A DNA stretch of 64,000 nucleotides from UBA8752 sp002336475 (lineage in GTDB: Bacteria; Bacteroidota; Bacteroidia; Flavobacteriales_D; Sanyastnellaceae), in the NCBI GenBank assembly GCA_943846755.1, contig OX044365.1, positions 1,736,001 through 1,800,000 on the forward strand. Reading direction: 5' to 3'. The position numbers and the translations under genes were made by a program. Below are positions 1 to 8,478 of the stretch, piece by piece. Under the pieces are notes generated by a model, which saw only the letters and a program-made list of their open reading frames with translations, was not told the DNA's origin and did not search any database. Every line of letters starts with the position of its first letter. Positions within the stretch are counted from its first letter, which is position 1.

Positions 1-479
1 CAATAACCCAAGGCGAACCCTTCGATGGTCTCATCGGTAAAACCACGGCTCCGGAAATATCCCAAACCCACGCTTTTGCCTTCACCTGTTTCCAGCAGTT
101 GTTCAGAATACCATTTCTGGGCCCATGCCGACAAGTTTGAAAGGCTCTCTCGCTCAGTCTGCTCTTCGAGCTCTTCAGGCGTCAGCTTCCGCTCCTCTAT
201 CTCAATGCCATACTTCCCCGCCAACCAACGCAAGGCCTCCGGATAAGAGAGCTTTTCGTGCTCCATCAAGAAGGTGATGGCGCTGCCTCCCTTGCCAGAG
301 CTGAAATCCTTGAAGATCCCTTTGCCCGGCACCACATAAAAAGACGGCGTCTTCTCGTTGCTGAACGGACTCATTCCCCGCAAGCTGGTGCCGCTCTTTT
401 TGAGCTGCACAAAATCACCGACCACCTCCTCAATGATGGTGGCCTGCAATATGGCGTCAACGGTATCCTTCGGAATCAT
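1..479 (-). CDS. dnaG: DNA primase DnaG, N-terminal part (runs off the left edge)
   Basis: Reading the minus strand from an ATG at 479 gives an open frame to the window edge, about 159 residues. It begins MIPKDTVDAILQATIIEEVV and matches the N-terminal zinc-binding domain and linker of bacterial primase, which makes RNA primers for replication. The block SPFSNEKTPSFYV (37-49) aligns with the E. coli block that begins CPFH. A second block, KDFSSGKGG (57-65), aligns with the second zinc knuckle. All four zinc ligands of E. coli DnaG (C40, H43, C61, C64) are replaced, here by S37, S40, D58 and S61. I recall the same loss in other Bacteroidota primases, so the gene is probably functional. The TOPRIM and helicase-binding domains lie outside the window. 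A possible promoter-like TACCTTGG sits about 19 bases upstream. Confidence 0.93.
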   Translation of the reverse strand, partial: MIPKDTVDAILQATIIEEVVGDFVQLKKSGTSLRGMSPFSNEKTPSFYVVPGKGIFKDFSSGKGGSAITFLMEHEKLSYPEALRWLAGKYGIEIEERKLTPEELEEQTERESLSNLSAWAQKWYSEQLLETGEGKSVGLGYFRSRGFTDETIEGFALGY

Positions 480-563
480 GCGGTCCTAAACGGGGAAACC
501 AAGGTAAAGCCCGCGGGGGGCCAATGGAAACCAACCGTCAATTTCCCTCAAAAGAAGGGAGGC

Positions 564-1259
564 TCATTCCGCAATCAGCTTGAAGCCTTTGCCGTGAACG
601 TTGAGGATCTCCACCCTTGGGTCTTCTTTTAAGTGCTTTCTCAGTTTGGCAATGTAAACGTCCATGCTGCGCCCATTGAAGTAATTGGCGTCGCCCCAAA
701 TGGCGTTGAGTGCGAACTCCCTTTCGAGCAGTGCGTTCTTGGACTTGGTCAAGAGGAACAACAGCTCGTTTTCCTTCGTGGTCAGCCGCTGGGCATCCTC
801 GCCAAAACGCAATTCTTGGCGGTTGTAGTCGTAGATGTAATGTCCAATGGTCATTTCACCGACCTCGTCTTCGCCCTCAGGCAGGGCTGCAGAGCGGCGC
901 AGAATCGCTTCGATGCGCGCCTCCAGTTCGTCCATAGAGAAGGGCTTCGTCATGTAGTCGTCTGCGCCCACCTTGAACCCTTGAAGCGTGTCTTCTCTTT
1001 GGCTCTTGGCCGTGAGAAAAAGGATGGGCACGTGGCGGTTCAGCCCGCGAATTTCTTCGGCTACCTGAAACCCGTCTTTGACCGGCATCATCACGTCGAG
1101 CAAAACAAAATCGTAGGAACCTACACGGAACTGACGGACACCCTCGGCGCCGTCCTGCGCCCAAGTGGTGTTGTAGCCTTTGCGGTCTAAAAAGTCGCGA
1201 AGCAGCTTTCCCAGGTTGGGATCGTCCTCGCAGAGCAAGATGTCGAGCTGTTGTTTCAT
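564..1259 (-). CDS. OmpR/PhoB-family response regulator (RprY-like)
   Basis: 231 residues with a receiver domain (about 5-120) and a C-terminal winged-helix DNA-binding domain (about 135-230). The acidic pair is at E11-D12-D13, the phospho-acceptor at D55 (LLDVMMP), the switch threonine at T83 and the conserved lysine at K105 (TKPF). The DNA-binding part ends in the usual sequence MDVYIAKLRKHLKEDP. The start codon overlaps the stop of the upstream sensor kinase by four bases (ATGA), so the two are translationally coupled and almost certainly form one two-component system. The architecture resembles Bacteroides RprY, but target genes cannot be told from the sequence. Confidence 0.95.
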   Translation of the reverse strand: MKQQLDILLCEDDPNLGKLLRDFLDRKGYNTTWAQDGAEGVRQFRVGSYDFVLLDVMMPVKDGFQVAEEIRGLNRHVPILFLTAKSQREDTLQGFKVGADDYMTKPFSMDELEARIEAILRRSAALPEGEDEVGEMTIGHYIYDYNRQELRFGEDAQRLTTKENELLFLLTKSKNALLEREFALNAIWGDANYFNGRSMDVYIAKLRKHLKEDPRVEILNVHGKGFKLIAE

Positions 1260-2575
1260 GTTGTTTTCTTCTTTTGTGGGAAGACCAATGTGAATGTGCT
1301 GCCCTCACCCGCTGTACTTACAACGTTAATTTCGGCTCCATGTTGTTGCATGACGGCTTGTACATAGCTCAAACCGAGTCCAAATCCTTTAACGTCGTGC
1401 ACATTTCCGGTGGGCACACGATATAGCTTGTCAAAAACCTTGCCAATGTGCTCCCGGGGAATGCCGATGCCCTTGTCCTCAAAGGCTACAAACAAAAAAT
1501 CACCCTCATTCCAAGACTTCACCAGGAGCTTTGGCTGCTTTCCACCGTATTTGATTGCGTTGTCTACCAGGTTGAACACCACATTGGTCAAGTGGGTCCG
1601 GTCCCCTTTCACGACGGGGTCTGTGGCCTCGAGCTTTGCCGAGGTCGAGCCGCTTTGCTTCTTGATGTGAATGGCCTGGTTCCGGAGCACCTCCTTGAGG
1701 AGGTCATGGAAATTGATGGGCTGCCGGAAGAGCTCGAGTTCTCCTTGGTCGAGCATGGCCGCTCGCAAGACATTCTCCACCAACAAGCCCAGTCGTTTGT
1801 TTTCAGAACGGATCAACTGGACGTAGTACCGCAAATTCTCTGGGTCCGCGGACATTTGATCGTCCAGTAGCGCCTCCCCCGCCAGCCCTATCGTCGAGAT
1901 TGGTGTTTTGAGCTCGTGGGTCATGTTGTTGATGAGGTCCCCTTTCAGGCGGTTGAGTTGCTCGGCCTTGCGCAGGCCATTGGCCGCATACACGGTAAAC
2001 ACAACCAAGACCACCATCAGCAGAAGGTTCGCTGTCAATTCGATCCACATATCGCCCGCGAGGGCAATTTTTTTGCCGGGAAAGAACACGGTGTAGAGTT
2101 GAACCTCTTCCAAAACCCGCGTTTCTCCAGCAGGAATCCTGTAGCCCCCTTCAGAGAACTTGTCCAAGAGGTCGACATCATCGTCGCGCAAAAAAATGGG
2201 CCGCCCATAACGGTCCAGCAATGCCGACCGGAAAGCGATGTTGATTCCCCTGCCTTCGAAGACGAGCAGGAGAATGCTGTCGGCAACGGCCATTGCGGAA
2301 CTGCGTTGGAGCGACTCCTCTGCCCGGATTTCAGCCAAGCTGTCAGCAGCTGCGCCCGAAGAAGGAGACCAGCCCGAAGAAGGAGGCGGCGGAAAGCCAA
2401 TGGGCATGCGTGACAAAACGGATTGAACCTCTACCAGTGCTGTTCGGGCTTGCTCGTCGAAGAGGTCACTCCGTGCATCGATCAACGCCCGAACCCAACC
2501 AAACTGCATCGCCAGCAGGCCCAGCAAAAGCATGCCCATGCCTAAAACGAGTACATTGGTGCGGCGTTGTTTCAT
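1256..2575 (-). CDS. Membrane sensor histidine kinase (RprX-like)
   Basis: 439 residues. There is one transmembrane helix at about 7-28, then an extracytoplasmic sensor region (30-180) with a proline-rich stretch near 60-70. A second helix lies at about 182-200, followed by the cytoplasmic kinase core. The phospho-acceptor is H220 in NNMTHELKTP. Further on come the N box (NLVDNAIKYGG), G1 (DKGIGIP) and G2 (GFGLGLSYV). It probably autophosphorylates and passes phosphate to the response regulator that starts four bases before its stop. A TAATTTTG element lies four bases before the ATG, which points to a leaderless or nearly leaderless mRNA. The signal it senses is unknown. Confidence 0.94.
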   Translation of the reverse strand: MKQRRTNVLVLGMGMLLLGLLAMQFGWVRALIDARSDLFDEQARTALVEVQSVLSRMPIGFPPPPSSGWSPSSGAAADSLAEIRAEESLQRSSAMAVADSILLLVFEGRGINIAFRSALLDRYGRPIFLRDDDVDLLDKFSEGGYRIPAGETRVLEEVQLYTVFFPGKKIALAGDMWIELTANLLLMVVLVVFTVYAANGLRKAEQLNRLKGDLINNMTHELKTPISTIGLAGEALLDDQMSADPENLRYYVQLIRSENKRLGLLVENVLRAAMLDQGELELFRQPINFHDLLKEVLRNQAIHIKKQSGSTSAKLEATDPVVKGDRTHLTNVVFNLVDNAIKYGGKQPKLLVKSWNEGDFLFVAFEDKGIGIPREHIGKVFDKLYRVPTGNVHDVKGFGLGLSYVQAVMQQHGAEINVVSTAGEGSTFTLVFPQKKKTT

Positions 2576-2579
2576 ATGC

Positions 2580-2587
2580 CAAAATTA
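2580..2587 (-). promoter_or_regulatory. Bacteroidota -7 promoter element for the sensor kinase operon
   Basis: On the minus strand the sequence is TAATTTTG, a perfect match to TAnnTTTG. It ends four bases before the kinase ATG at 2575. No clear -33 TTG box was found at the expected distance. Confidence 0.55.
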
Positions 2588-2617
2588 CAGGTGTGTCCGG
2601 CGCATTGGCCTCCTAAC

Positions 2618-2625
2618 TATCTTTG
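2618..2625 (+). promoter_or_regulatory. Bacteroidota -7 promoter element for prs
   Basis: TATCTTTG matches TAnnTTTG and lies 17 bases before the prs ATG. It is divergent from the kinase promoter about 30 bases away. The -33 box is not obvious. Confidence 0.55.
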
Positions 2626-2642
2626 CGCCCTCTAAGTAAGCC

Positions 2643-3587
2643 ATGCAAGACCATCCCATGCGCATTCTAGCCGGCTCGGCATCAAAGGAACTCGGTGCCC
2701 GTATCGCCATGGCTTATGGCACGCCCCTGTGTGCCACAAAGCATACCGTCTTCAGTGACGGGGAATTTCGGGTCAGCATAGAAGAGACGGTTCGCGGCAA
2801 GGAAGTGGTGATTGTGCAAAGCACTTTTCCGCCTTCTGACAACCTGATGGAGCTGCTGATGTTGGTGGATGCCGCCAAGCGTGCTTCTGCCAAGCGCATT
2901 GTCGCTGTCATTCCCTATTTCGGTTTTGCGCGTCAAGACCGGAAGGACGCACCACGTGTCGCTATTGGTGCCAAGCTCATCGCCAACATGCTCACTGCAG
3001 CTGGCGTTGACAGGGTCATCACCATGGACCTTCATGCGGACCAAATCCAAGGATTTTTTGAAGTTCCCGTGGATCACTTGTACGGCTCGGCCATTTTCCT
3101 GCCCTACCTCGAGAGCTTGAATTTGGACAACCTGCTGATCGCCACCCCTGATACAGGAGGCACGAAACGCGCCAATGCCTTTGCCAAGTACTTGGGCGTT
3201 GACATGGCCATTTGCTACAAGCAGCGCAAGGTGGCCAACCAAGTCGCCAGCATGCGTGTGATTGGCGATGTTGCAGGCAAGGACGTGGTGCTGGTCGATG
3301 ACATCTGTGATACAGGAGGGACGTTGACCAAAGCGGCAGACATGATGAAAGAGCATGGTGCCAACAGTGTTCGCGCCGTGTGCACACACGCAGTATTGTC
3401 AGGCCCCGCCTATGAGCGGATTGAAACGAGTTCATTGACTGAGCTGGTTGTCACGGACAGCATTCCGCTGCAAGACGGAAAGGCCACAGAAAAAATCACC
3501 GTTCTGGATTGCTCGGACCTGTTCTCAACAGTCATCCGGTGCCTCGTCCAGAACGAATCCATTAGTTCGCATTTTCTTATTACATAA
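2643..3587 (+). CDS. prs: Ribose-phosphate pyrophosphokinase (PRPP synthetase)
   Basis: 314 residues, the usual length for class I enzymes. It makes 5-phosphoribosyl 1-pyrophosphate from ribose 5-phosphate and ATP for purine, pyrimidine, histidine, tryptophan and NAD synthesis. Visible signatures are the catalytic flexible loop RQDRK (97-101), the metal/ribose-phosphate motif DLHADQIQGFF (129-139) and the PRPP-binding loop VVLVDDICDTGGTL (215-228). The ATG at 2643 is used; a second in-frame ATG five codons later is possible. rplY follows after nine bases and pth after that, a conserved block in Bacteroidota, probably co-transcribed. Confidence 0.98.
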   Translation: MQDHPMRILAGSASKELGARIAMAYGTPLCATKHTVFSDGEFRVSIEETVRGKEVVIVQSTFPPSDNLMELLMLVDAAKRASAKRIVAVIPYFGFARQDRKDAPRVAIGAKLIANMLTAAGVDRVITMDLHADQIQGFFEVPVDHLYGSAIFLPYLESLNLDNLLIATPDTGGTKRANAFAKYLGVDMAICYKQRKVANQVASMRVIGDVAGKDVVLVDDICDTGGTLTKAADMMKEHGANSVRAVCTHAVLSGPAYERIETSSLTELVVTDSIPLQDGKATEKITVLDCSDLFSTVIRCLVQNESISSHFLIT

Positions 3588-3596
3588 TACAACACC

Positions 3597-4217
3597 ATGA
3601 AAACTGCATCATTGAGCGGCTCTCCAAGAGAGGGCGTAGGGAAAAAAGGTGCTACCGAACTTCGTGCCAAGGGAATGGTTCCCGGCGTACTCTACGGTGG
3701 CCCCGAGCAGGTTCATTTCCAAGTGAACGAAATCCAGTTGAACAAGCTGGTTTTCAGTCCAGAAACGTACCGGTTGAAATTTGAAGTTGGAAGCACGACG
3801 TACGACTGCGTCGTTCAGGACATCCAGTTCCACCCGGTTACCGACCGAATCGTGCACCTCGACCTGCTTCAGATCTCTGCCGACAAGCCCATCCGGGTCA
3901 AGTTGCCTGTGCGCACCACAGGAACCAGTGAAGGTGTTCGGAACGGAGGTCGCCTCCATGTGGTGTACCGCCGCTTGCCGGTTTCCGGCCTCGCCGATCA
4001 AATTCCTGAGGACGTGTCTTTGGACATCACCCCTCTTCTCATTGGTGACTCCCTCCGTGTATCGGACCTCACCGTAGAGGGCTGCAAGATTGTTTTGAAC
4101 GACTCTGCTGTTGTGCTCGGCATTCGCCGCACACGTGCTGCGATGTCTGCCGATGCCGAAGGCGAAGGCGAAGGAGGCGAGGAAGGCGAAGCAGCTGCAG
4201 AGGGTGGTGAGGAGTAA
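3597..4217 (+). CDS. rplY: 50S ribosomal protein L25 / general stress protein Ctc
   Basis: 206 residues, the long two-domain form. The N-terminal L25 domain (about 1-92) binds 5S rRNA and is followed by the TL5-type beta domain (about 95-185). The last 25 or so residues are a low-complexity acidic tail rich in Glu, Gly and Ala (GEGEGGEEGEAAAEGGEE). A tail of this kind is common in Bacteroidota L25/Ctc. It sits between prs and pth, the usual neighbours of ctc. Confidence 0.96.
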   Translation: MKTASLSGSPREGVGKKGATELRAKGMVPGVLYGGPEQVHFQVNEIQLNKLVFSPETYRLKFEVGSTTYDCVVQDIQFHPVTDRIVHLDLLQISADKPIRVKLPVRTTGTSEGVRNGGRLHVVYRRLPVSGLADQIPEDVSLDITPLLIGDSLRVSDLTVEGCKIVLNDSAVVLGIRRTRAAMSADAEGEGEGGEEGEAAAEGGEE

Positions 4218-4241
4218 TCTCCAAACCCCTCACATCTTCTG

Positions 4242-4805
4242 ATGAAGTACCTCTTGGTAGGTCTGGGCAACCCTGGGGCCGAGTATGTGCACACACGGCA
4301 CAACATCGGCTTCTTGGCCTTGGACGCACTCGCAGAGGCGTCCGGGGCAACGTTTGCCCCGGACCGCCTGGGGGATGTCGCCAGGTGTAAGTTCAAAGGC
4401 CGTCAATTGGTCCTGGTCAAGCCGACCACGTTCATGAACTTGAGCGGAAAATCCGTGCGCTATTGGTTGGATGCAGAGAAAATCAGCACCGACCGTTTGT
4501 TGGTCACCACAGATGACATCAACCTTCCATTTGGCACATTGCGTATTCGCGCCAAAGGAAGCGATGGCGGTCACAACGGACTCAAAGACATTCAAGCGGT
4601 TTTAGGGTCCAATGCCTACCCCCGATTGCGGTTTGGGGTGGGGGCCGATTTTGGCCCAGGACGACAAGTGGACCACGTCTTGGGCAAGTTCTCTTCTGAG
4701 GAAGAACAGGCGCTAGCAGAGCGTTTGAAGAGGACCAGCGCGCTGATGCAGTCCTTTGCTTTCATCGGCCTACAGCGGACGATGAACACCTTTAACAATA
4801 CCTAA
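4242..4805 (+). CDS. pth: Peptidyl-tRNA hydrolase
   Basis: 187 residues, full length. It releases peptides from peptidyl-tRNAs that dropped off the ribosome. Family marks include the N-terminal VGLGNPGAEY with N10, the catalytic base H20 (HTRHNIGF), the MNLSG block and SDGGHNGLK. It starts 24 bases after rplY and ends 10 bases before the convergent nadD stop. Confidence 0.97.
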   Translation: MKYLLVGLGNPGAEYVHTRHNIGFLALDALAEASGATFAPDRLGDVARCKFKGRQLVLVKPTTFMNLSGKSVRYWLDAEKISTDRLLVTTDDINLPFGTLRIRAKGSDGGHNGLKDIQAVLGSNAYPRLRFGVGADFGPGRQVDHVLGKFSSEEEQALAERLKRTSALMQSFAFIGLQRTMNTFNNT

Positions 4806-4815
4806 TCTCAAGCAG

Positions 4816-5424
4816 TCAGTCAGCTGCTGTAAAGCCGTACAACGCCTTCTCGCGGATGTAGTCGGCCGCAGCATCGGGCAAGAGGTAACGGGCCGAGTCG
4901 CCGTTGGCGAGCGCCGTTCTCAAGTATGTACTGGATATGCTGATGATGGGTGCTGGACTCAACACAATGCGCTCTCCATCTGGAGCTACTGTCCCTTCGG
5001 TGGAGTCGAATTCGCCTTCTGAGCGTGCTCGTGGATAGACGAGGAAGCCTGCTCCATCCACGAGCTCACGCCACCGCGCCCATTGCTGCAGGGTGCGCAA
5101 ATTGTCTTCTCCGATGATGATTCTAAATTCCCATTCAGGGTGCCGATGTCGCAAGAAGTCCATGGTGTGTGCCGTGTAATTCGGCCTGGGCAAGCCAAAC
5201 TCTGCGTCTTCGGCTTTGAGCCTGGGATTGTCGGCCACCACCCTTTGCACCATCTCTAAGCGGTCGGACTCCGGGGCCAAGTCTGCCGCTTGCTTCATCG
5301 GATTGTGGGGGGTTACGACAAACCACACTTCGTCCAATCCATGATGGGACAGCATGTGTTGCCCGATGATGAGGTGACCCGTGTGAATGGGGTTGAATGA
5401 GCCGAAATACAGACCGACCTTCAT
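4816..5424 (-). CDS. nadD: Nicotinate-nucleotide adenylyltransferase
   Basis: 202 residues from the ATG at 5424. It adenylates nicotinate mononucleotide to deamido-NAD in NAD synthesis. The nucleotidyltransferase motifs are GSFNPIHTGH (8-17) and ISSTYLR (163-169). A GTG two codons upstream (5430) overlaps the gmk stop (GTGA), but the ATG gives the canonical N-terminus MKVGLYFGSFNP. It is the last gene of a yicC-gmk-nadD operon, a conserved order in Bacteroidota. Confidence 0.97.
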   Translation of the reverse strand: MKVGLYFGSFNPIHTGHLIIGQHMLSHHGLDEVWFVVTPHNPMKQAADLAPESDRLEMVQRVVADNPRLKAEDAEFGLPRPNYTAHTMDFLRHRHPEWEFRIIIGEDNLRTLQQWARWRELVDGAGFLVYPRARSEGEFDSTEGTVAPDGERIVLSPAPIISISSTYLRTALANGDSARYLLPDAAADYIREKALYGFTAAD

Positions 5425-5426
5425 GA

Positions 5427-6059
5427 TCACTTTGGTTCCGTTGGTCCCAAAAACACAGCGGTGCGCTGGATCAGTTCCTGCGTCGCAATTTCGAGCACGT
5501 CATTGACCAATTCCACGTCGAACCCAGGGGACCTTTTCATTTCCGCTTCGGCCTTCGCCAGGCGTCGGGCGATGTCATCTTCACTGTCGGTGCCCCGCTT
5601 CCGGAGCCGTTCTTCCAGCACTTGAAGCGAAGGGGGGCGAACAAAGACCGCCAAGATTTCATCCTTCAAAATGGACTTTAACCGCAAACCGCCTTCCACG
5701 TCCACGTCGAACAAGATGTGCTTGCCTGCGGTCCAATGCCGCTGCACTTCTGTTTTCAAGGTTCCGTAATACCGACCGGGATAGACTTCCTCCCATTCGA
5801 GAAAGTCTCCTGCCGCGATGCGCTCCTTGAACCCTTGGGTAGAAAAGAAGTGGTAGTCGTGGCCATTGACCTCATCGCCCCGTGGAGCGCGGTTGGTCGC
5901 CGAAATGCTAAATGCCAGGTCATCCCGCTCTGCCATCAACTGCCGGACCAGCGTGGTTTTTCCAGCCCCAGATGGTGCGGAAAAAACAAGGGCCTTACAG
6001 CCTGAGGTGATGGGGGTCCCAGTGGGCACGGCTTCCTGTTTTGTAGGGTTTTCGATCAC
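5427..6059 (-). CDS. gmk: Guanylate kinase
   Basis: 210 residues. It phosphorylates GMP to GDP. The P-loop SAPSGAGKTT is at 27-36. The GMP-binding region follows (SISATNRAPRGDE, HDYHFFS, FLEWEEVYPGRYYGT), then the FDVDVEGG block. The start is a GTG at 6059 that overlaps the yicC TGA (GTGA). The next in-frame ATG lies after the P-loop and cannot be used. The first 20 residues are an extension before the kinase fold. Confidence 0.96.
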   Translation of the reverse strand: MIENPTKQEAVPTGTPITSGCKALVFSAPSGAGKTTLVRQLMAERDDLAFSISATNRAPRGDEVNGHDYHFFSTQGFKERIAAGDFLEWEEVYPGRYYGTLKTEVQRHWTAGKHILFDVDVEGGLRLKSILKDEILAVFVRPPSLQVLEERLRKRGTDSEDDIARRLAKAEAEMKRSPGFDVELVNDVLEIATQELIQRTAVFLGPTEPK

Positions 6060-6946
6060 AATATGTTGAGCACCTGCTCCTTGATTTTTTCGAGCTCGTC
6101 CTTCATCTGAACGACCAGCCGCTGCATCGCTGCGTCTTGGCTCTTGCTGCCCAAGGTGTTGATTTCTCGTCCAATCTCCTGTCCTATGAAGCCCAACTTT
6201 TTGCCCTGTCCAGCATCTCCATCCAACATCTCTTTGAAATACGCACAGTTGGCCTCCAACCTGACCAGCTCCTCGGTTACGTCGAGCTTTTCGAGATAGA
6301 AAATGAGCTCGTGCTCAAACCGGTTATCGTCGATCCTGTCTTGTGGCAAGTCGGCCTCAAGGTGCTCCCGTAGGCGGCCCTTGACGCGCGCTGTGCGGGC
6401 CTCAAGCAACGGAGCAAGCTCCTGACGCAGTCCTTCGATTCGGTCTATGCGCTGGCGAAAGTCGGCTTCGAGGATGGCTCCTTCTTGGGTCCGGTATGCT
6501 TTGAAACCGTCACAAGCGCTGTGCACCAGATCCATCATGCCTTTCCATTCATCTTCGTCGAAGGTTTCACGGGTATTGCTGATGGCATCGGGAAAACGCA
6601 GCACGGACTGCAATTTCTGCAGTTGGCCATCTACATGGCTGGCCGGCACACCATTCTCCTCAAAAACGGGATTCAGTTGCTCCACATATTGCTGTACCAA
6701 TGTGGCGTTGACCTGATGCCGGACGTCTGCCGCGTCGGACTCGAAGTGGATAAAGAAGTCTGCTTTGCCCCGCCCAACGGCCTTTCCAAGCTCTTTGCGA
6801 AGAGACATTTCTTTTTCGCGGAATTGTGGCGGCATGCGCACGGAAAGGTCCAGGCCTTTTCCGTTGAGCGATCGAACTTCGACCGTGTATTTGCGCGTTC
6901 CGATGTGAGCTTCGGCCTTGCCATAGCCCGTCATGGATAGGATCAT
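6056..6946 (-). CDS. yicC: YicC-family endoribonuclease
   Basis: 296 residues from the ATG at 6946, giving the family-typical N-terminus MILSMTGYGKAE. Longer upstream reading would need a non-ATG start. It has the YicC-like N-terminal domain and a C-terminal DUF1732 region ending in the conserved GREINTLGSKSQDAAMQ segment. E. coli YicC is an endoribonuclease linked to sRNA turnover; that role is taken from the family. It is first in the yicC-gmk-nadD operon. A TATTTTG promoter-like element ends four bases before the ATG. Confidence 0.95.
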   Translation of the reverse strand: MILSMTGYGKAEAHIGTRKYTVEVRSLNGKGLDLSVRMPPQFREKEMSLRKELGKAVGRGKADFFIHFESDAADVRHQVNATLVQQYVEQLNPVFEENGVPASHVDGQLQKLQSVLRFPDAISNTRETFDEDEWKGMMDLVHSACDGFKAYRTQEGAILEADFRQRIDRIEGLRQELAPLLEARTARVKGRLREHLEADLPQDRIDDNRFEHELIFYLEKLDVTEELVRLEANCAYFKEMLDGDAGQGKKLGFIGQEIGREINTLGSKSQDAAMQRLVVQMKDELEKIKEQVLNIL

Positions 6947-6950
6947 GCCG

Positions 6951-6957
6951 CAAAATA
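6951..6957 (-). promoter_or_regulatory. Probable -7 promoter element for yicC-gmk-nadD
   Basis: Minus-strand TATTTTG is one base shorter than TAnnTTTG and ends four bases before the yicC ATG. The spacing matches that of other promoters in the window, which is the main support. Confidence 0.35.
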
Positions 6958-6997
6958 CACCTGCGACCCCACCCGGCATTCAGCCCGTCCATAGAAG

Positions 6998-7005
6998 TAC
7001 CTTTG
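6998..7005 (+). promoter_or_regulatory. -7 promoter element for the polyprenyl synthase gene
   Basis: TACCTTTG matches TAnnTTTG exactly and ends four bases before the ATG at 7010, implying a leaderless or nearly leaderless transcript. It is divergent from the yicC promoter. Confidence 0.55.
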
Positions 7006-7009
7006 CTTT

Positions 7010-7984
7010 ATGGCGAACCTGGCCTCCATTCAACAACCCGTGGCCCGTGAAATGCGCGAGTTTCAGGGACATTTCAAGGAAGCCATGCGCACCTCTGTGC
7101 CGCTTTTGGACCACATTACGCGGTACATCGTGCGCAGCAAAGGCAAGCAAATGCGGCCCTTGCTGGTCTATTTGTCGGCCTCAGCCAGTGGGGGCACTCA
7201 GGAGAGAACCCACATTGCCGCCACCCTCATTGAACTCCTGCATACGGCCACCCTCGTTCATGACGACGTGGTCGATGCTGCCGAGACCCGTCGGGGGTTT
7301 TTGTCGATCAGCGCCTTGTGGAAGTCTAAAATCGCCGTTTTAGTGGGAGACTACCTGCTGTCCCGGGGACTGCTCATTTCCATGGAGAACGATGGTGTTG
7401 ACCTTCTGCGGATCACCTCCAAGGCAGTAGAAGCCATGAGCGAAGGGGAGTTGCTGCAAATCGAAAAAGCCCGTCGGCTTGACATCACCGAGGAAGTCTA
7501 CTATGAGATCATTCGGCGCAAAACCGCTTCGCTGATTGCGGCGTGCTGCGCCGCTGGAGCAGCCAGTGCTGGAGCCGACCCTGATCGCGTCGAGCTGATG
7601 CGGTCTTTTGGCGAGGAGATGGGCATTGCCTTTCAAATCAAGGATGACCTGCTTGACTTTGCACCTTCATCTGTGACAGGAAAGCCCACAGGAGGAGATG
7701 TAAAAGAGCGCAAAATGACCCTTCCTCTGATCCATACCCTGCAATCCCTGGGTAAGCTGCAACGGCGGTCTTTGGTCCGTGGCATCAAGCGGAGCAAAGA
7801 CAACCCCAGCGAAGCGCAGCGCATCATGGGGACCATCCTCGAAGGACCTGGGATGGCCTACGCGGAATCGAAAATGAAGGCGCACCGTGACCGTGCTGTG
7901 GCGTTGTTAGAACCCTTGAATGACGGAGCCGCCAAAACGGCACTGATCGATCTGGTGGACTTCACAATATCCAGAAAAAAATGA
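7010..7984 (+). CDS. Polyprenyl diphosphate synthase
   Basis: 324 residues, a trans-prenyltransferase of the IspA/IspB fold. It condenses isopentenyl diphosphate onto an allylic primer. The first Asp-rich motif is D85-D86-V-V-D89 (LVHDDVVDA) and the second is D212-D213-L-L-D216 (KDDLLDF). The length and motifs fit long-chain (octaprenyl/solanesyl) synthases, which supply the menaquinone side chain, but chain length cannot be read safely. The next gene starts inside its stop codon (ATGA). Confidence 0.93.
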   Translation: MANLASIQQPVAREMREFQGHFKEAMRTSVPLLDHITRYIVRSKGKQMRPLLVYLSASASGGTQERTHIAATLIELLHTATLVHDDVVDAAETRRGFLSISALWKSKIAVLVGDYLLSRGLLISMENDGVDLLRITSKAVEAMSEGELLQIEKARRLDITEEVYYEIIRRKTASLIAACCAAGAASAGADPDRVELMRSFGEEMGIAFQIKDDLLDFAPSSVTGKPTGGDVKERKMTLPLIHTLQSLGKLQRRSLVRGIKRSKDNPSEAQRIMGTILEGPGMAYAESKMKAHRDRAVALLEPLNDGAAKTALIDLVDFTISRKK

Positions 7985-8409
7985 CGGGGAAGTTGTGGTT
8001 GTTCTCTTGTCTCGTGCTGGCCCTTTGTTCCTGCACAGAGCGCCAGGAAGAGACGGTGGTCAGTACGTGGACCACCGATGAAACGCCCAAGGAGGTGCGC
8101 GTAGAATTGGAAGAAGGCCTCGGTGTAGAGGTCCAACAATTCCACGAAAATGGCCGGATTCACACCCGTGGAACGCTGCTGAACAACATGCGCCAAGGGG
8201 TATGGAACACATACCGAGAAGACGGACTGCCATGGAGCCGGGTCACTTACCAAGCCGGAGTAAAAGCGGGGCTTTTCCGAACCTGGCACATTGGTGGTAA
8301 ACCCCACATAGAAGGGCAGCACACGGAGGGTGTTCCTTCGGGCAAGTGGCGTTTTTACAGCACCGAAGGGGAATTGGTAGAAACCAAAGACTACGGCGAT
8401 CCGAAGTGA
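7981..8409 (+). CDS. MORN-repeat lipoprotein
   Basis: 142 residues. The signal peptide ends in a lipobox (LALCSC), so it is probably a lipid-anchored envelope protein. The body holds MORN/YwqK-like repeats with the pattern of a tryptophan/tyrosine followed by the next strand (FHENGRIHTRGTL, GVWNTYREDGL, GLFRTWHIGGK, GKWRFYSTEGEL). Proteins of this type are common in Bacteroidota and have no settled function. It overlaps the polyprenyl synthase gene by four bases. Confidence 0.85.
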   Translation: MTGKLWLFSCLVLALCSCTERQEETVVSTWTTDETPKEVRVELEEGLGVEVQQFHENGRIHTRGTLLNNMRQGVWNTYREDGLPWSRVTYQAGVKAGLFRTWHIGGKPHIEGQHTEGVPSGKWRFYSTEGELVETKDYGDPK

Positions 8410-8478
8410 ACCGCCTGTTGTGGGCTGAATTTGTAGGCGACATACCAAACGACGTCACGTTTGACGTTGATTTGTCGC

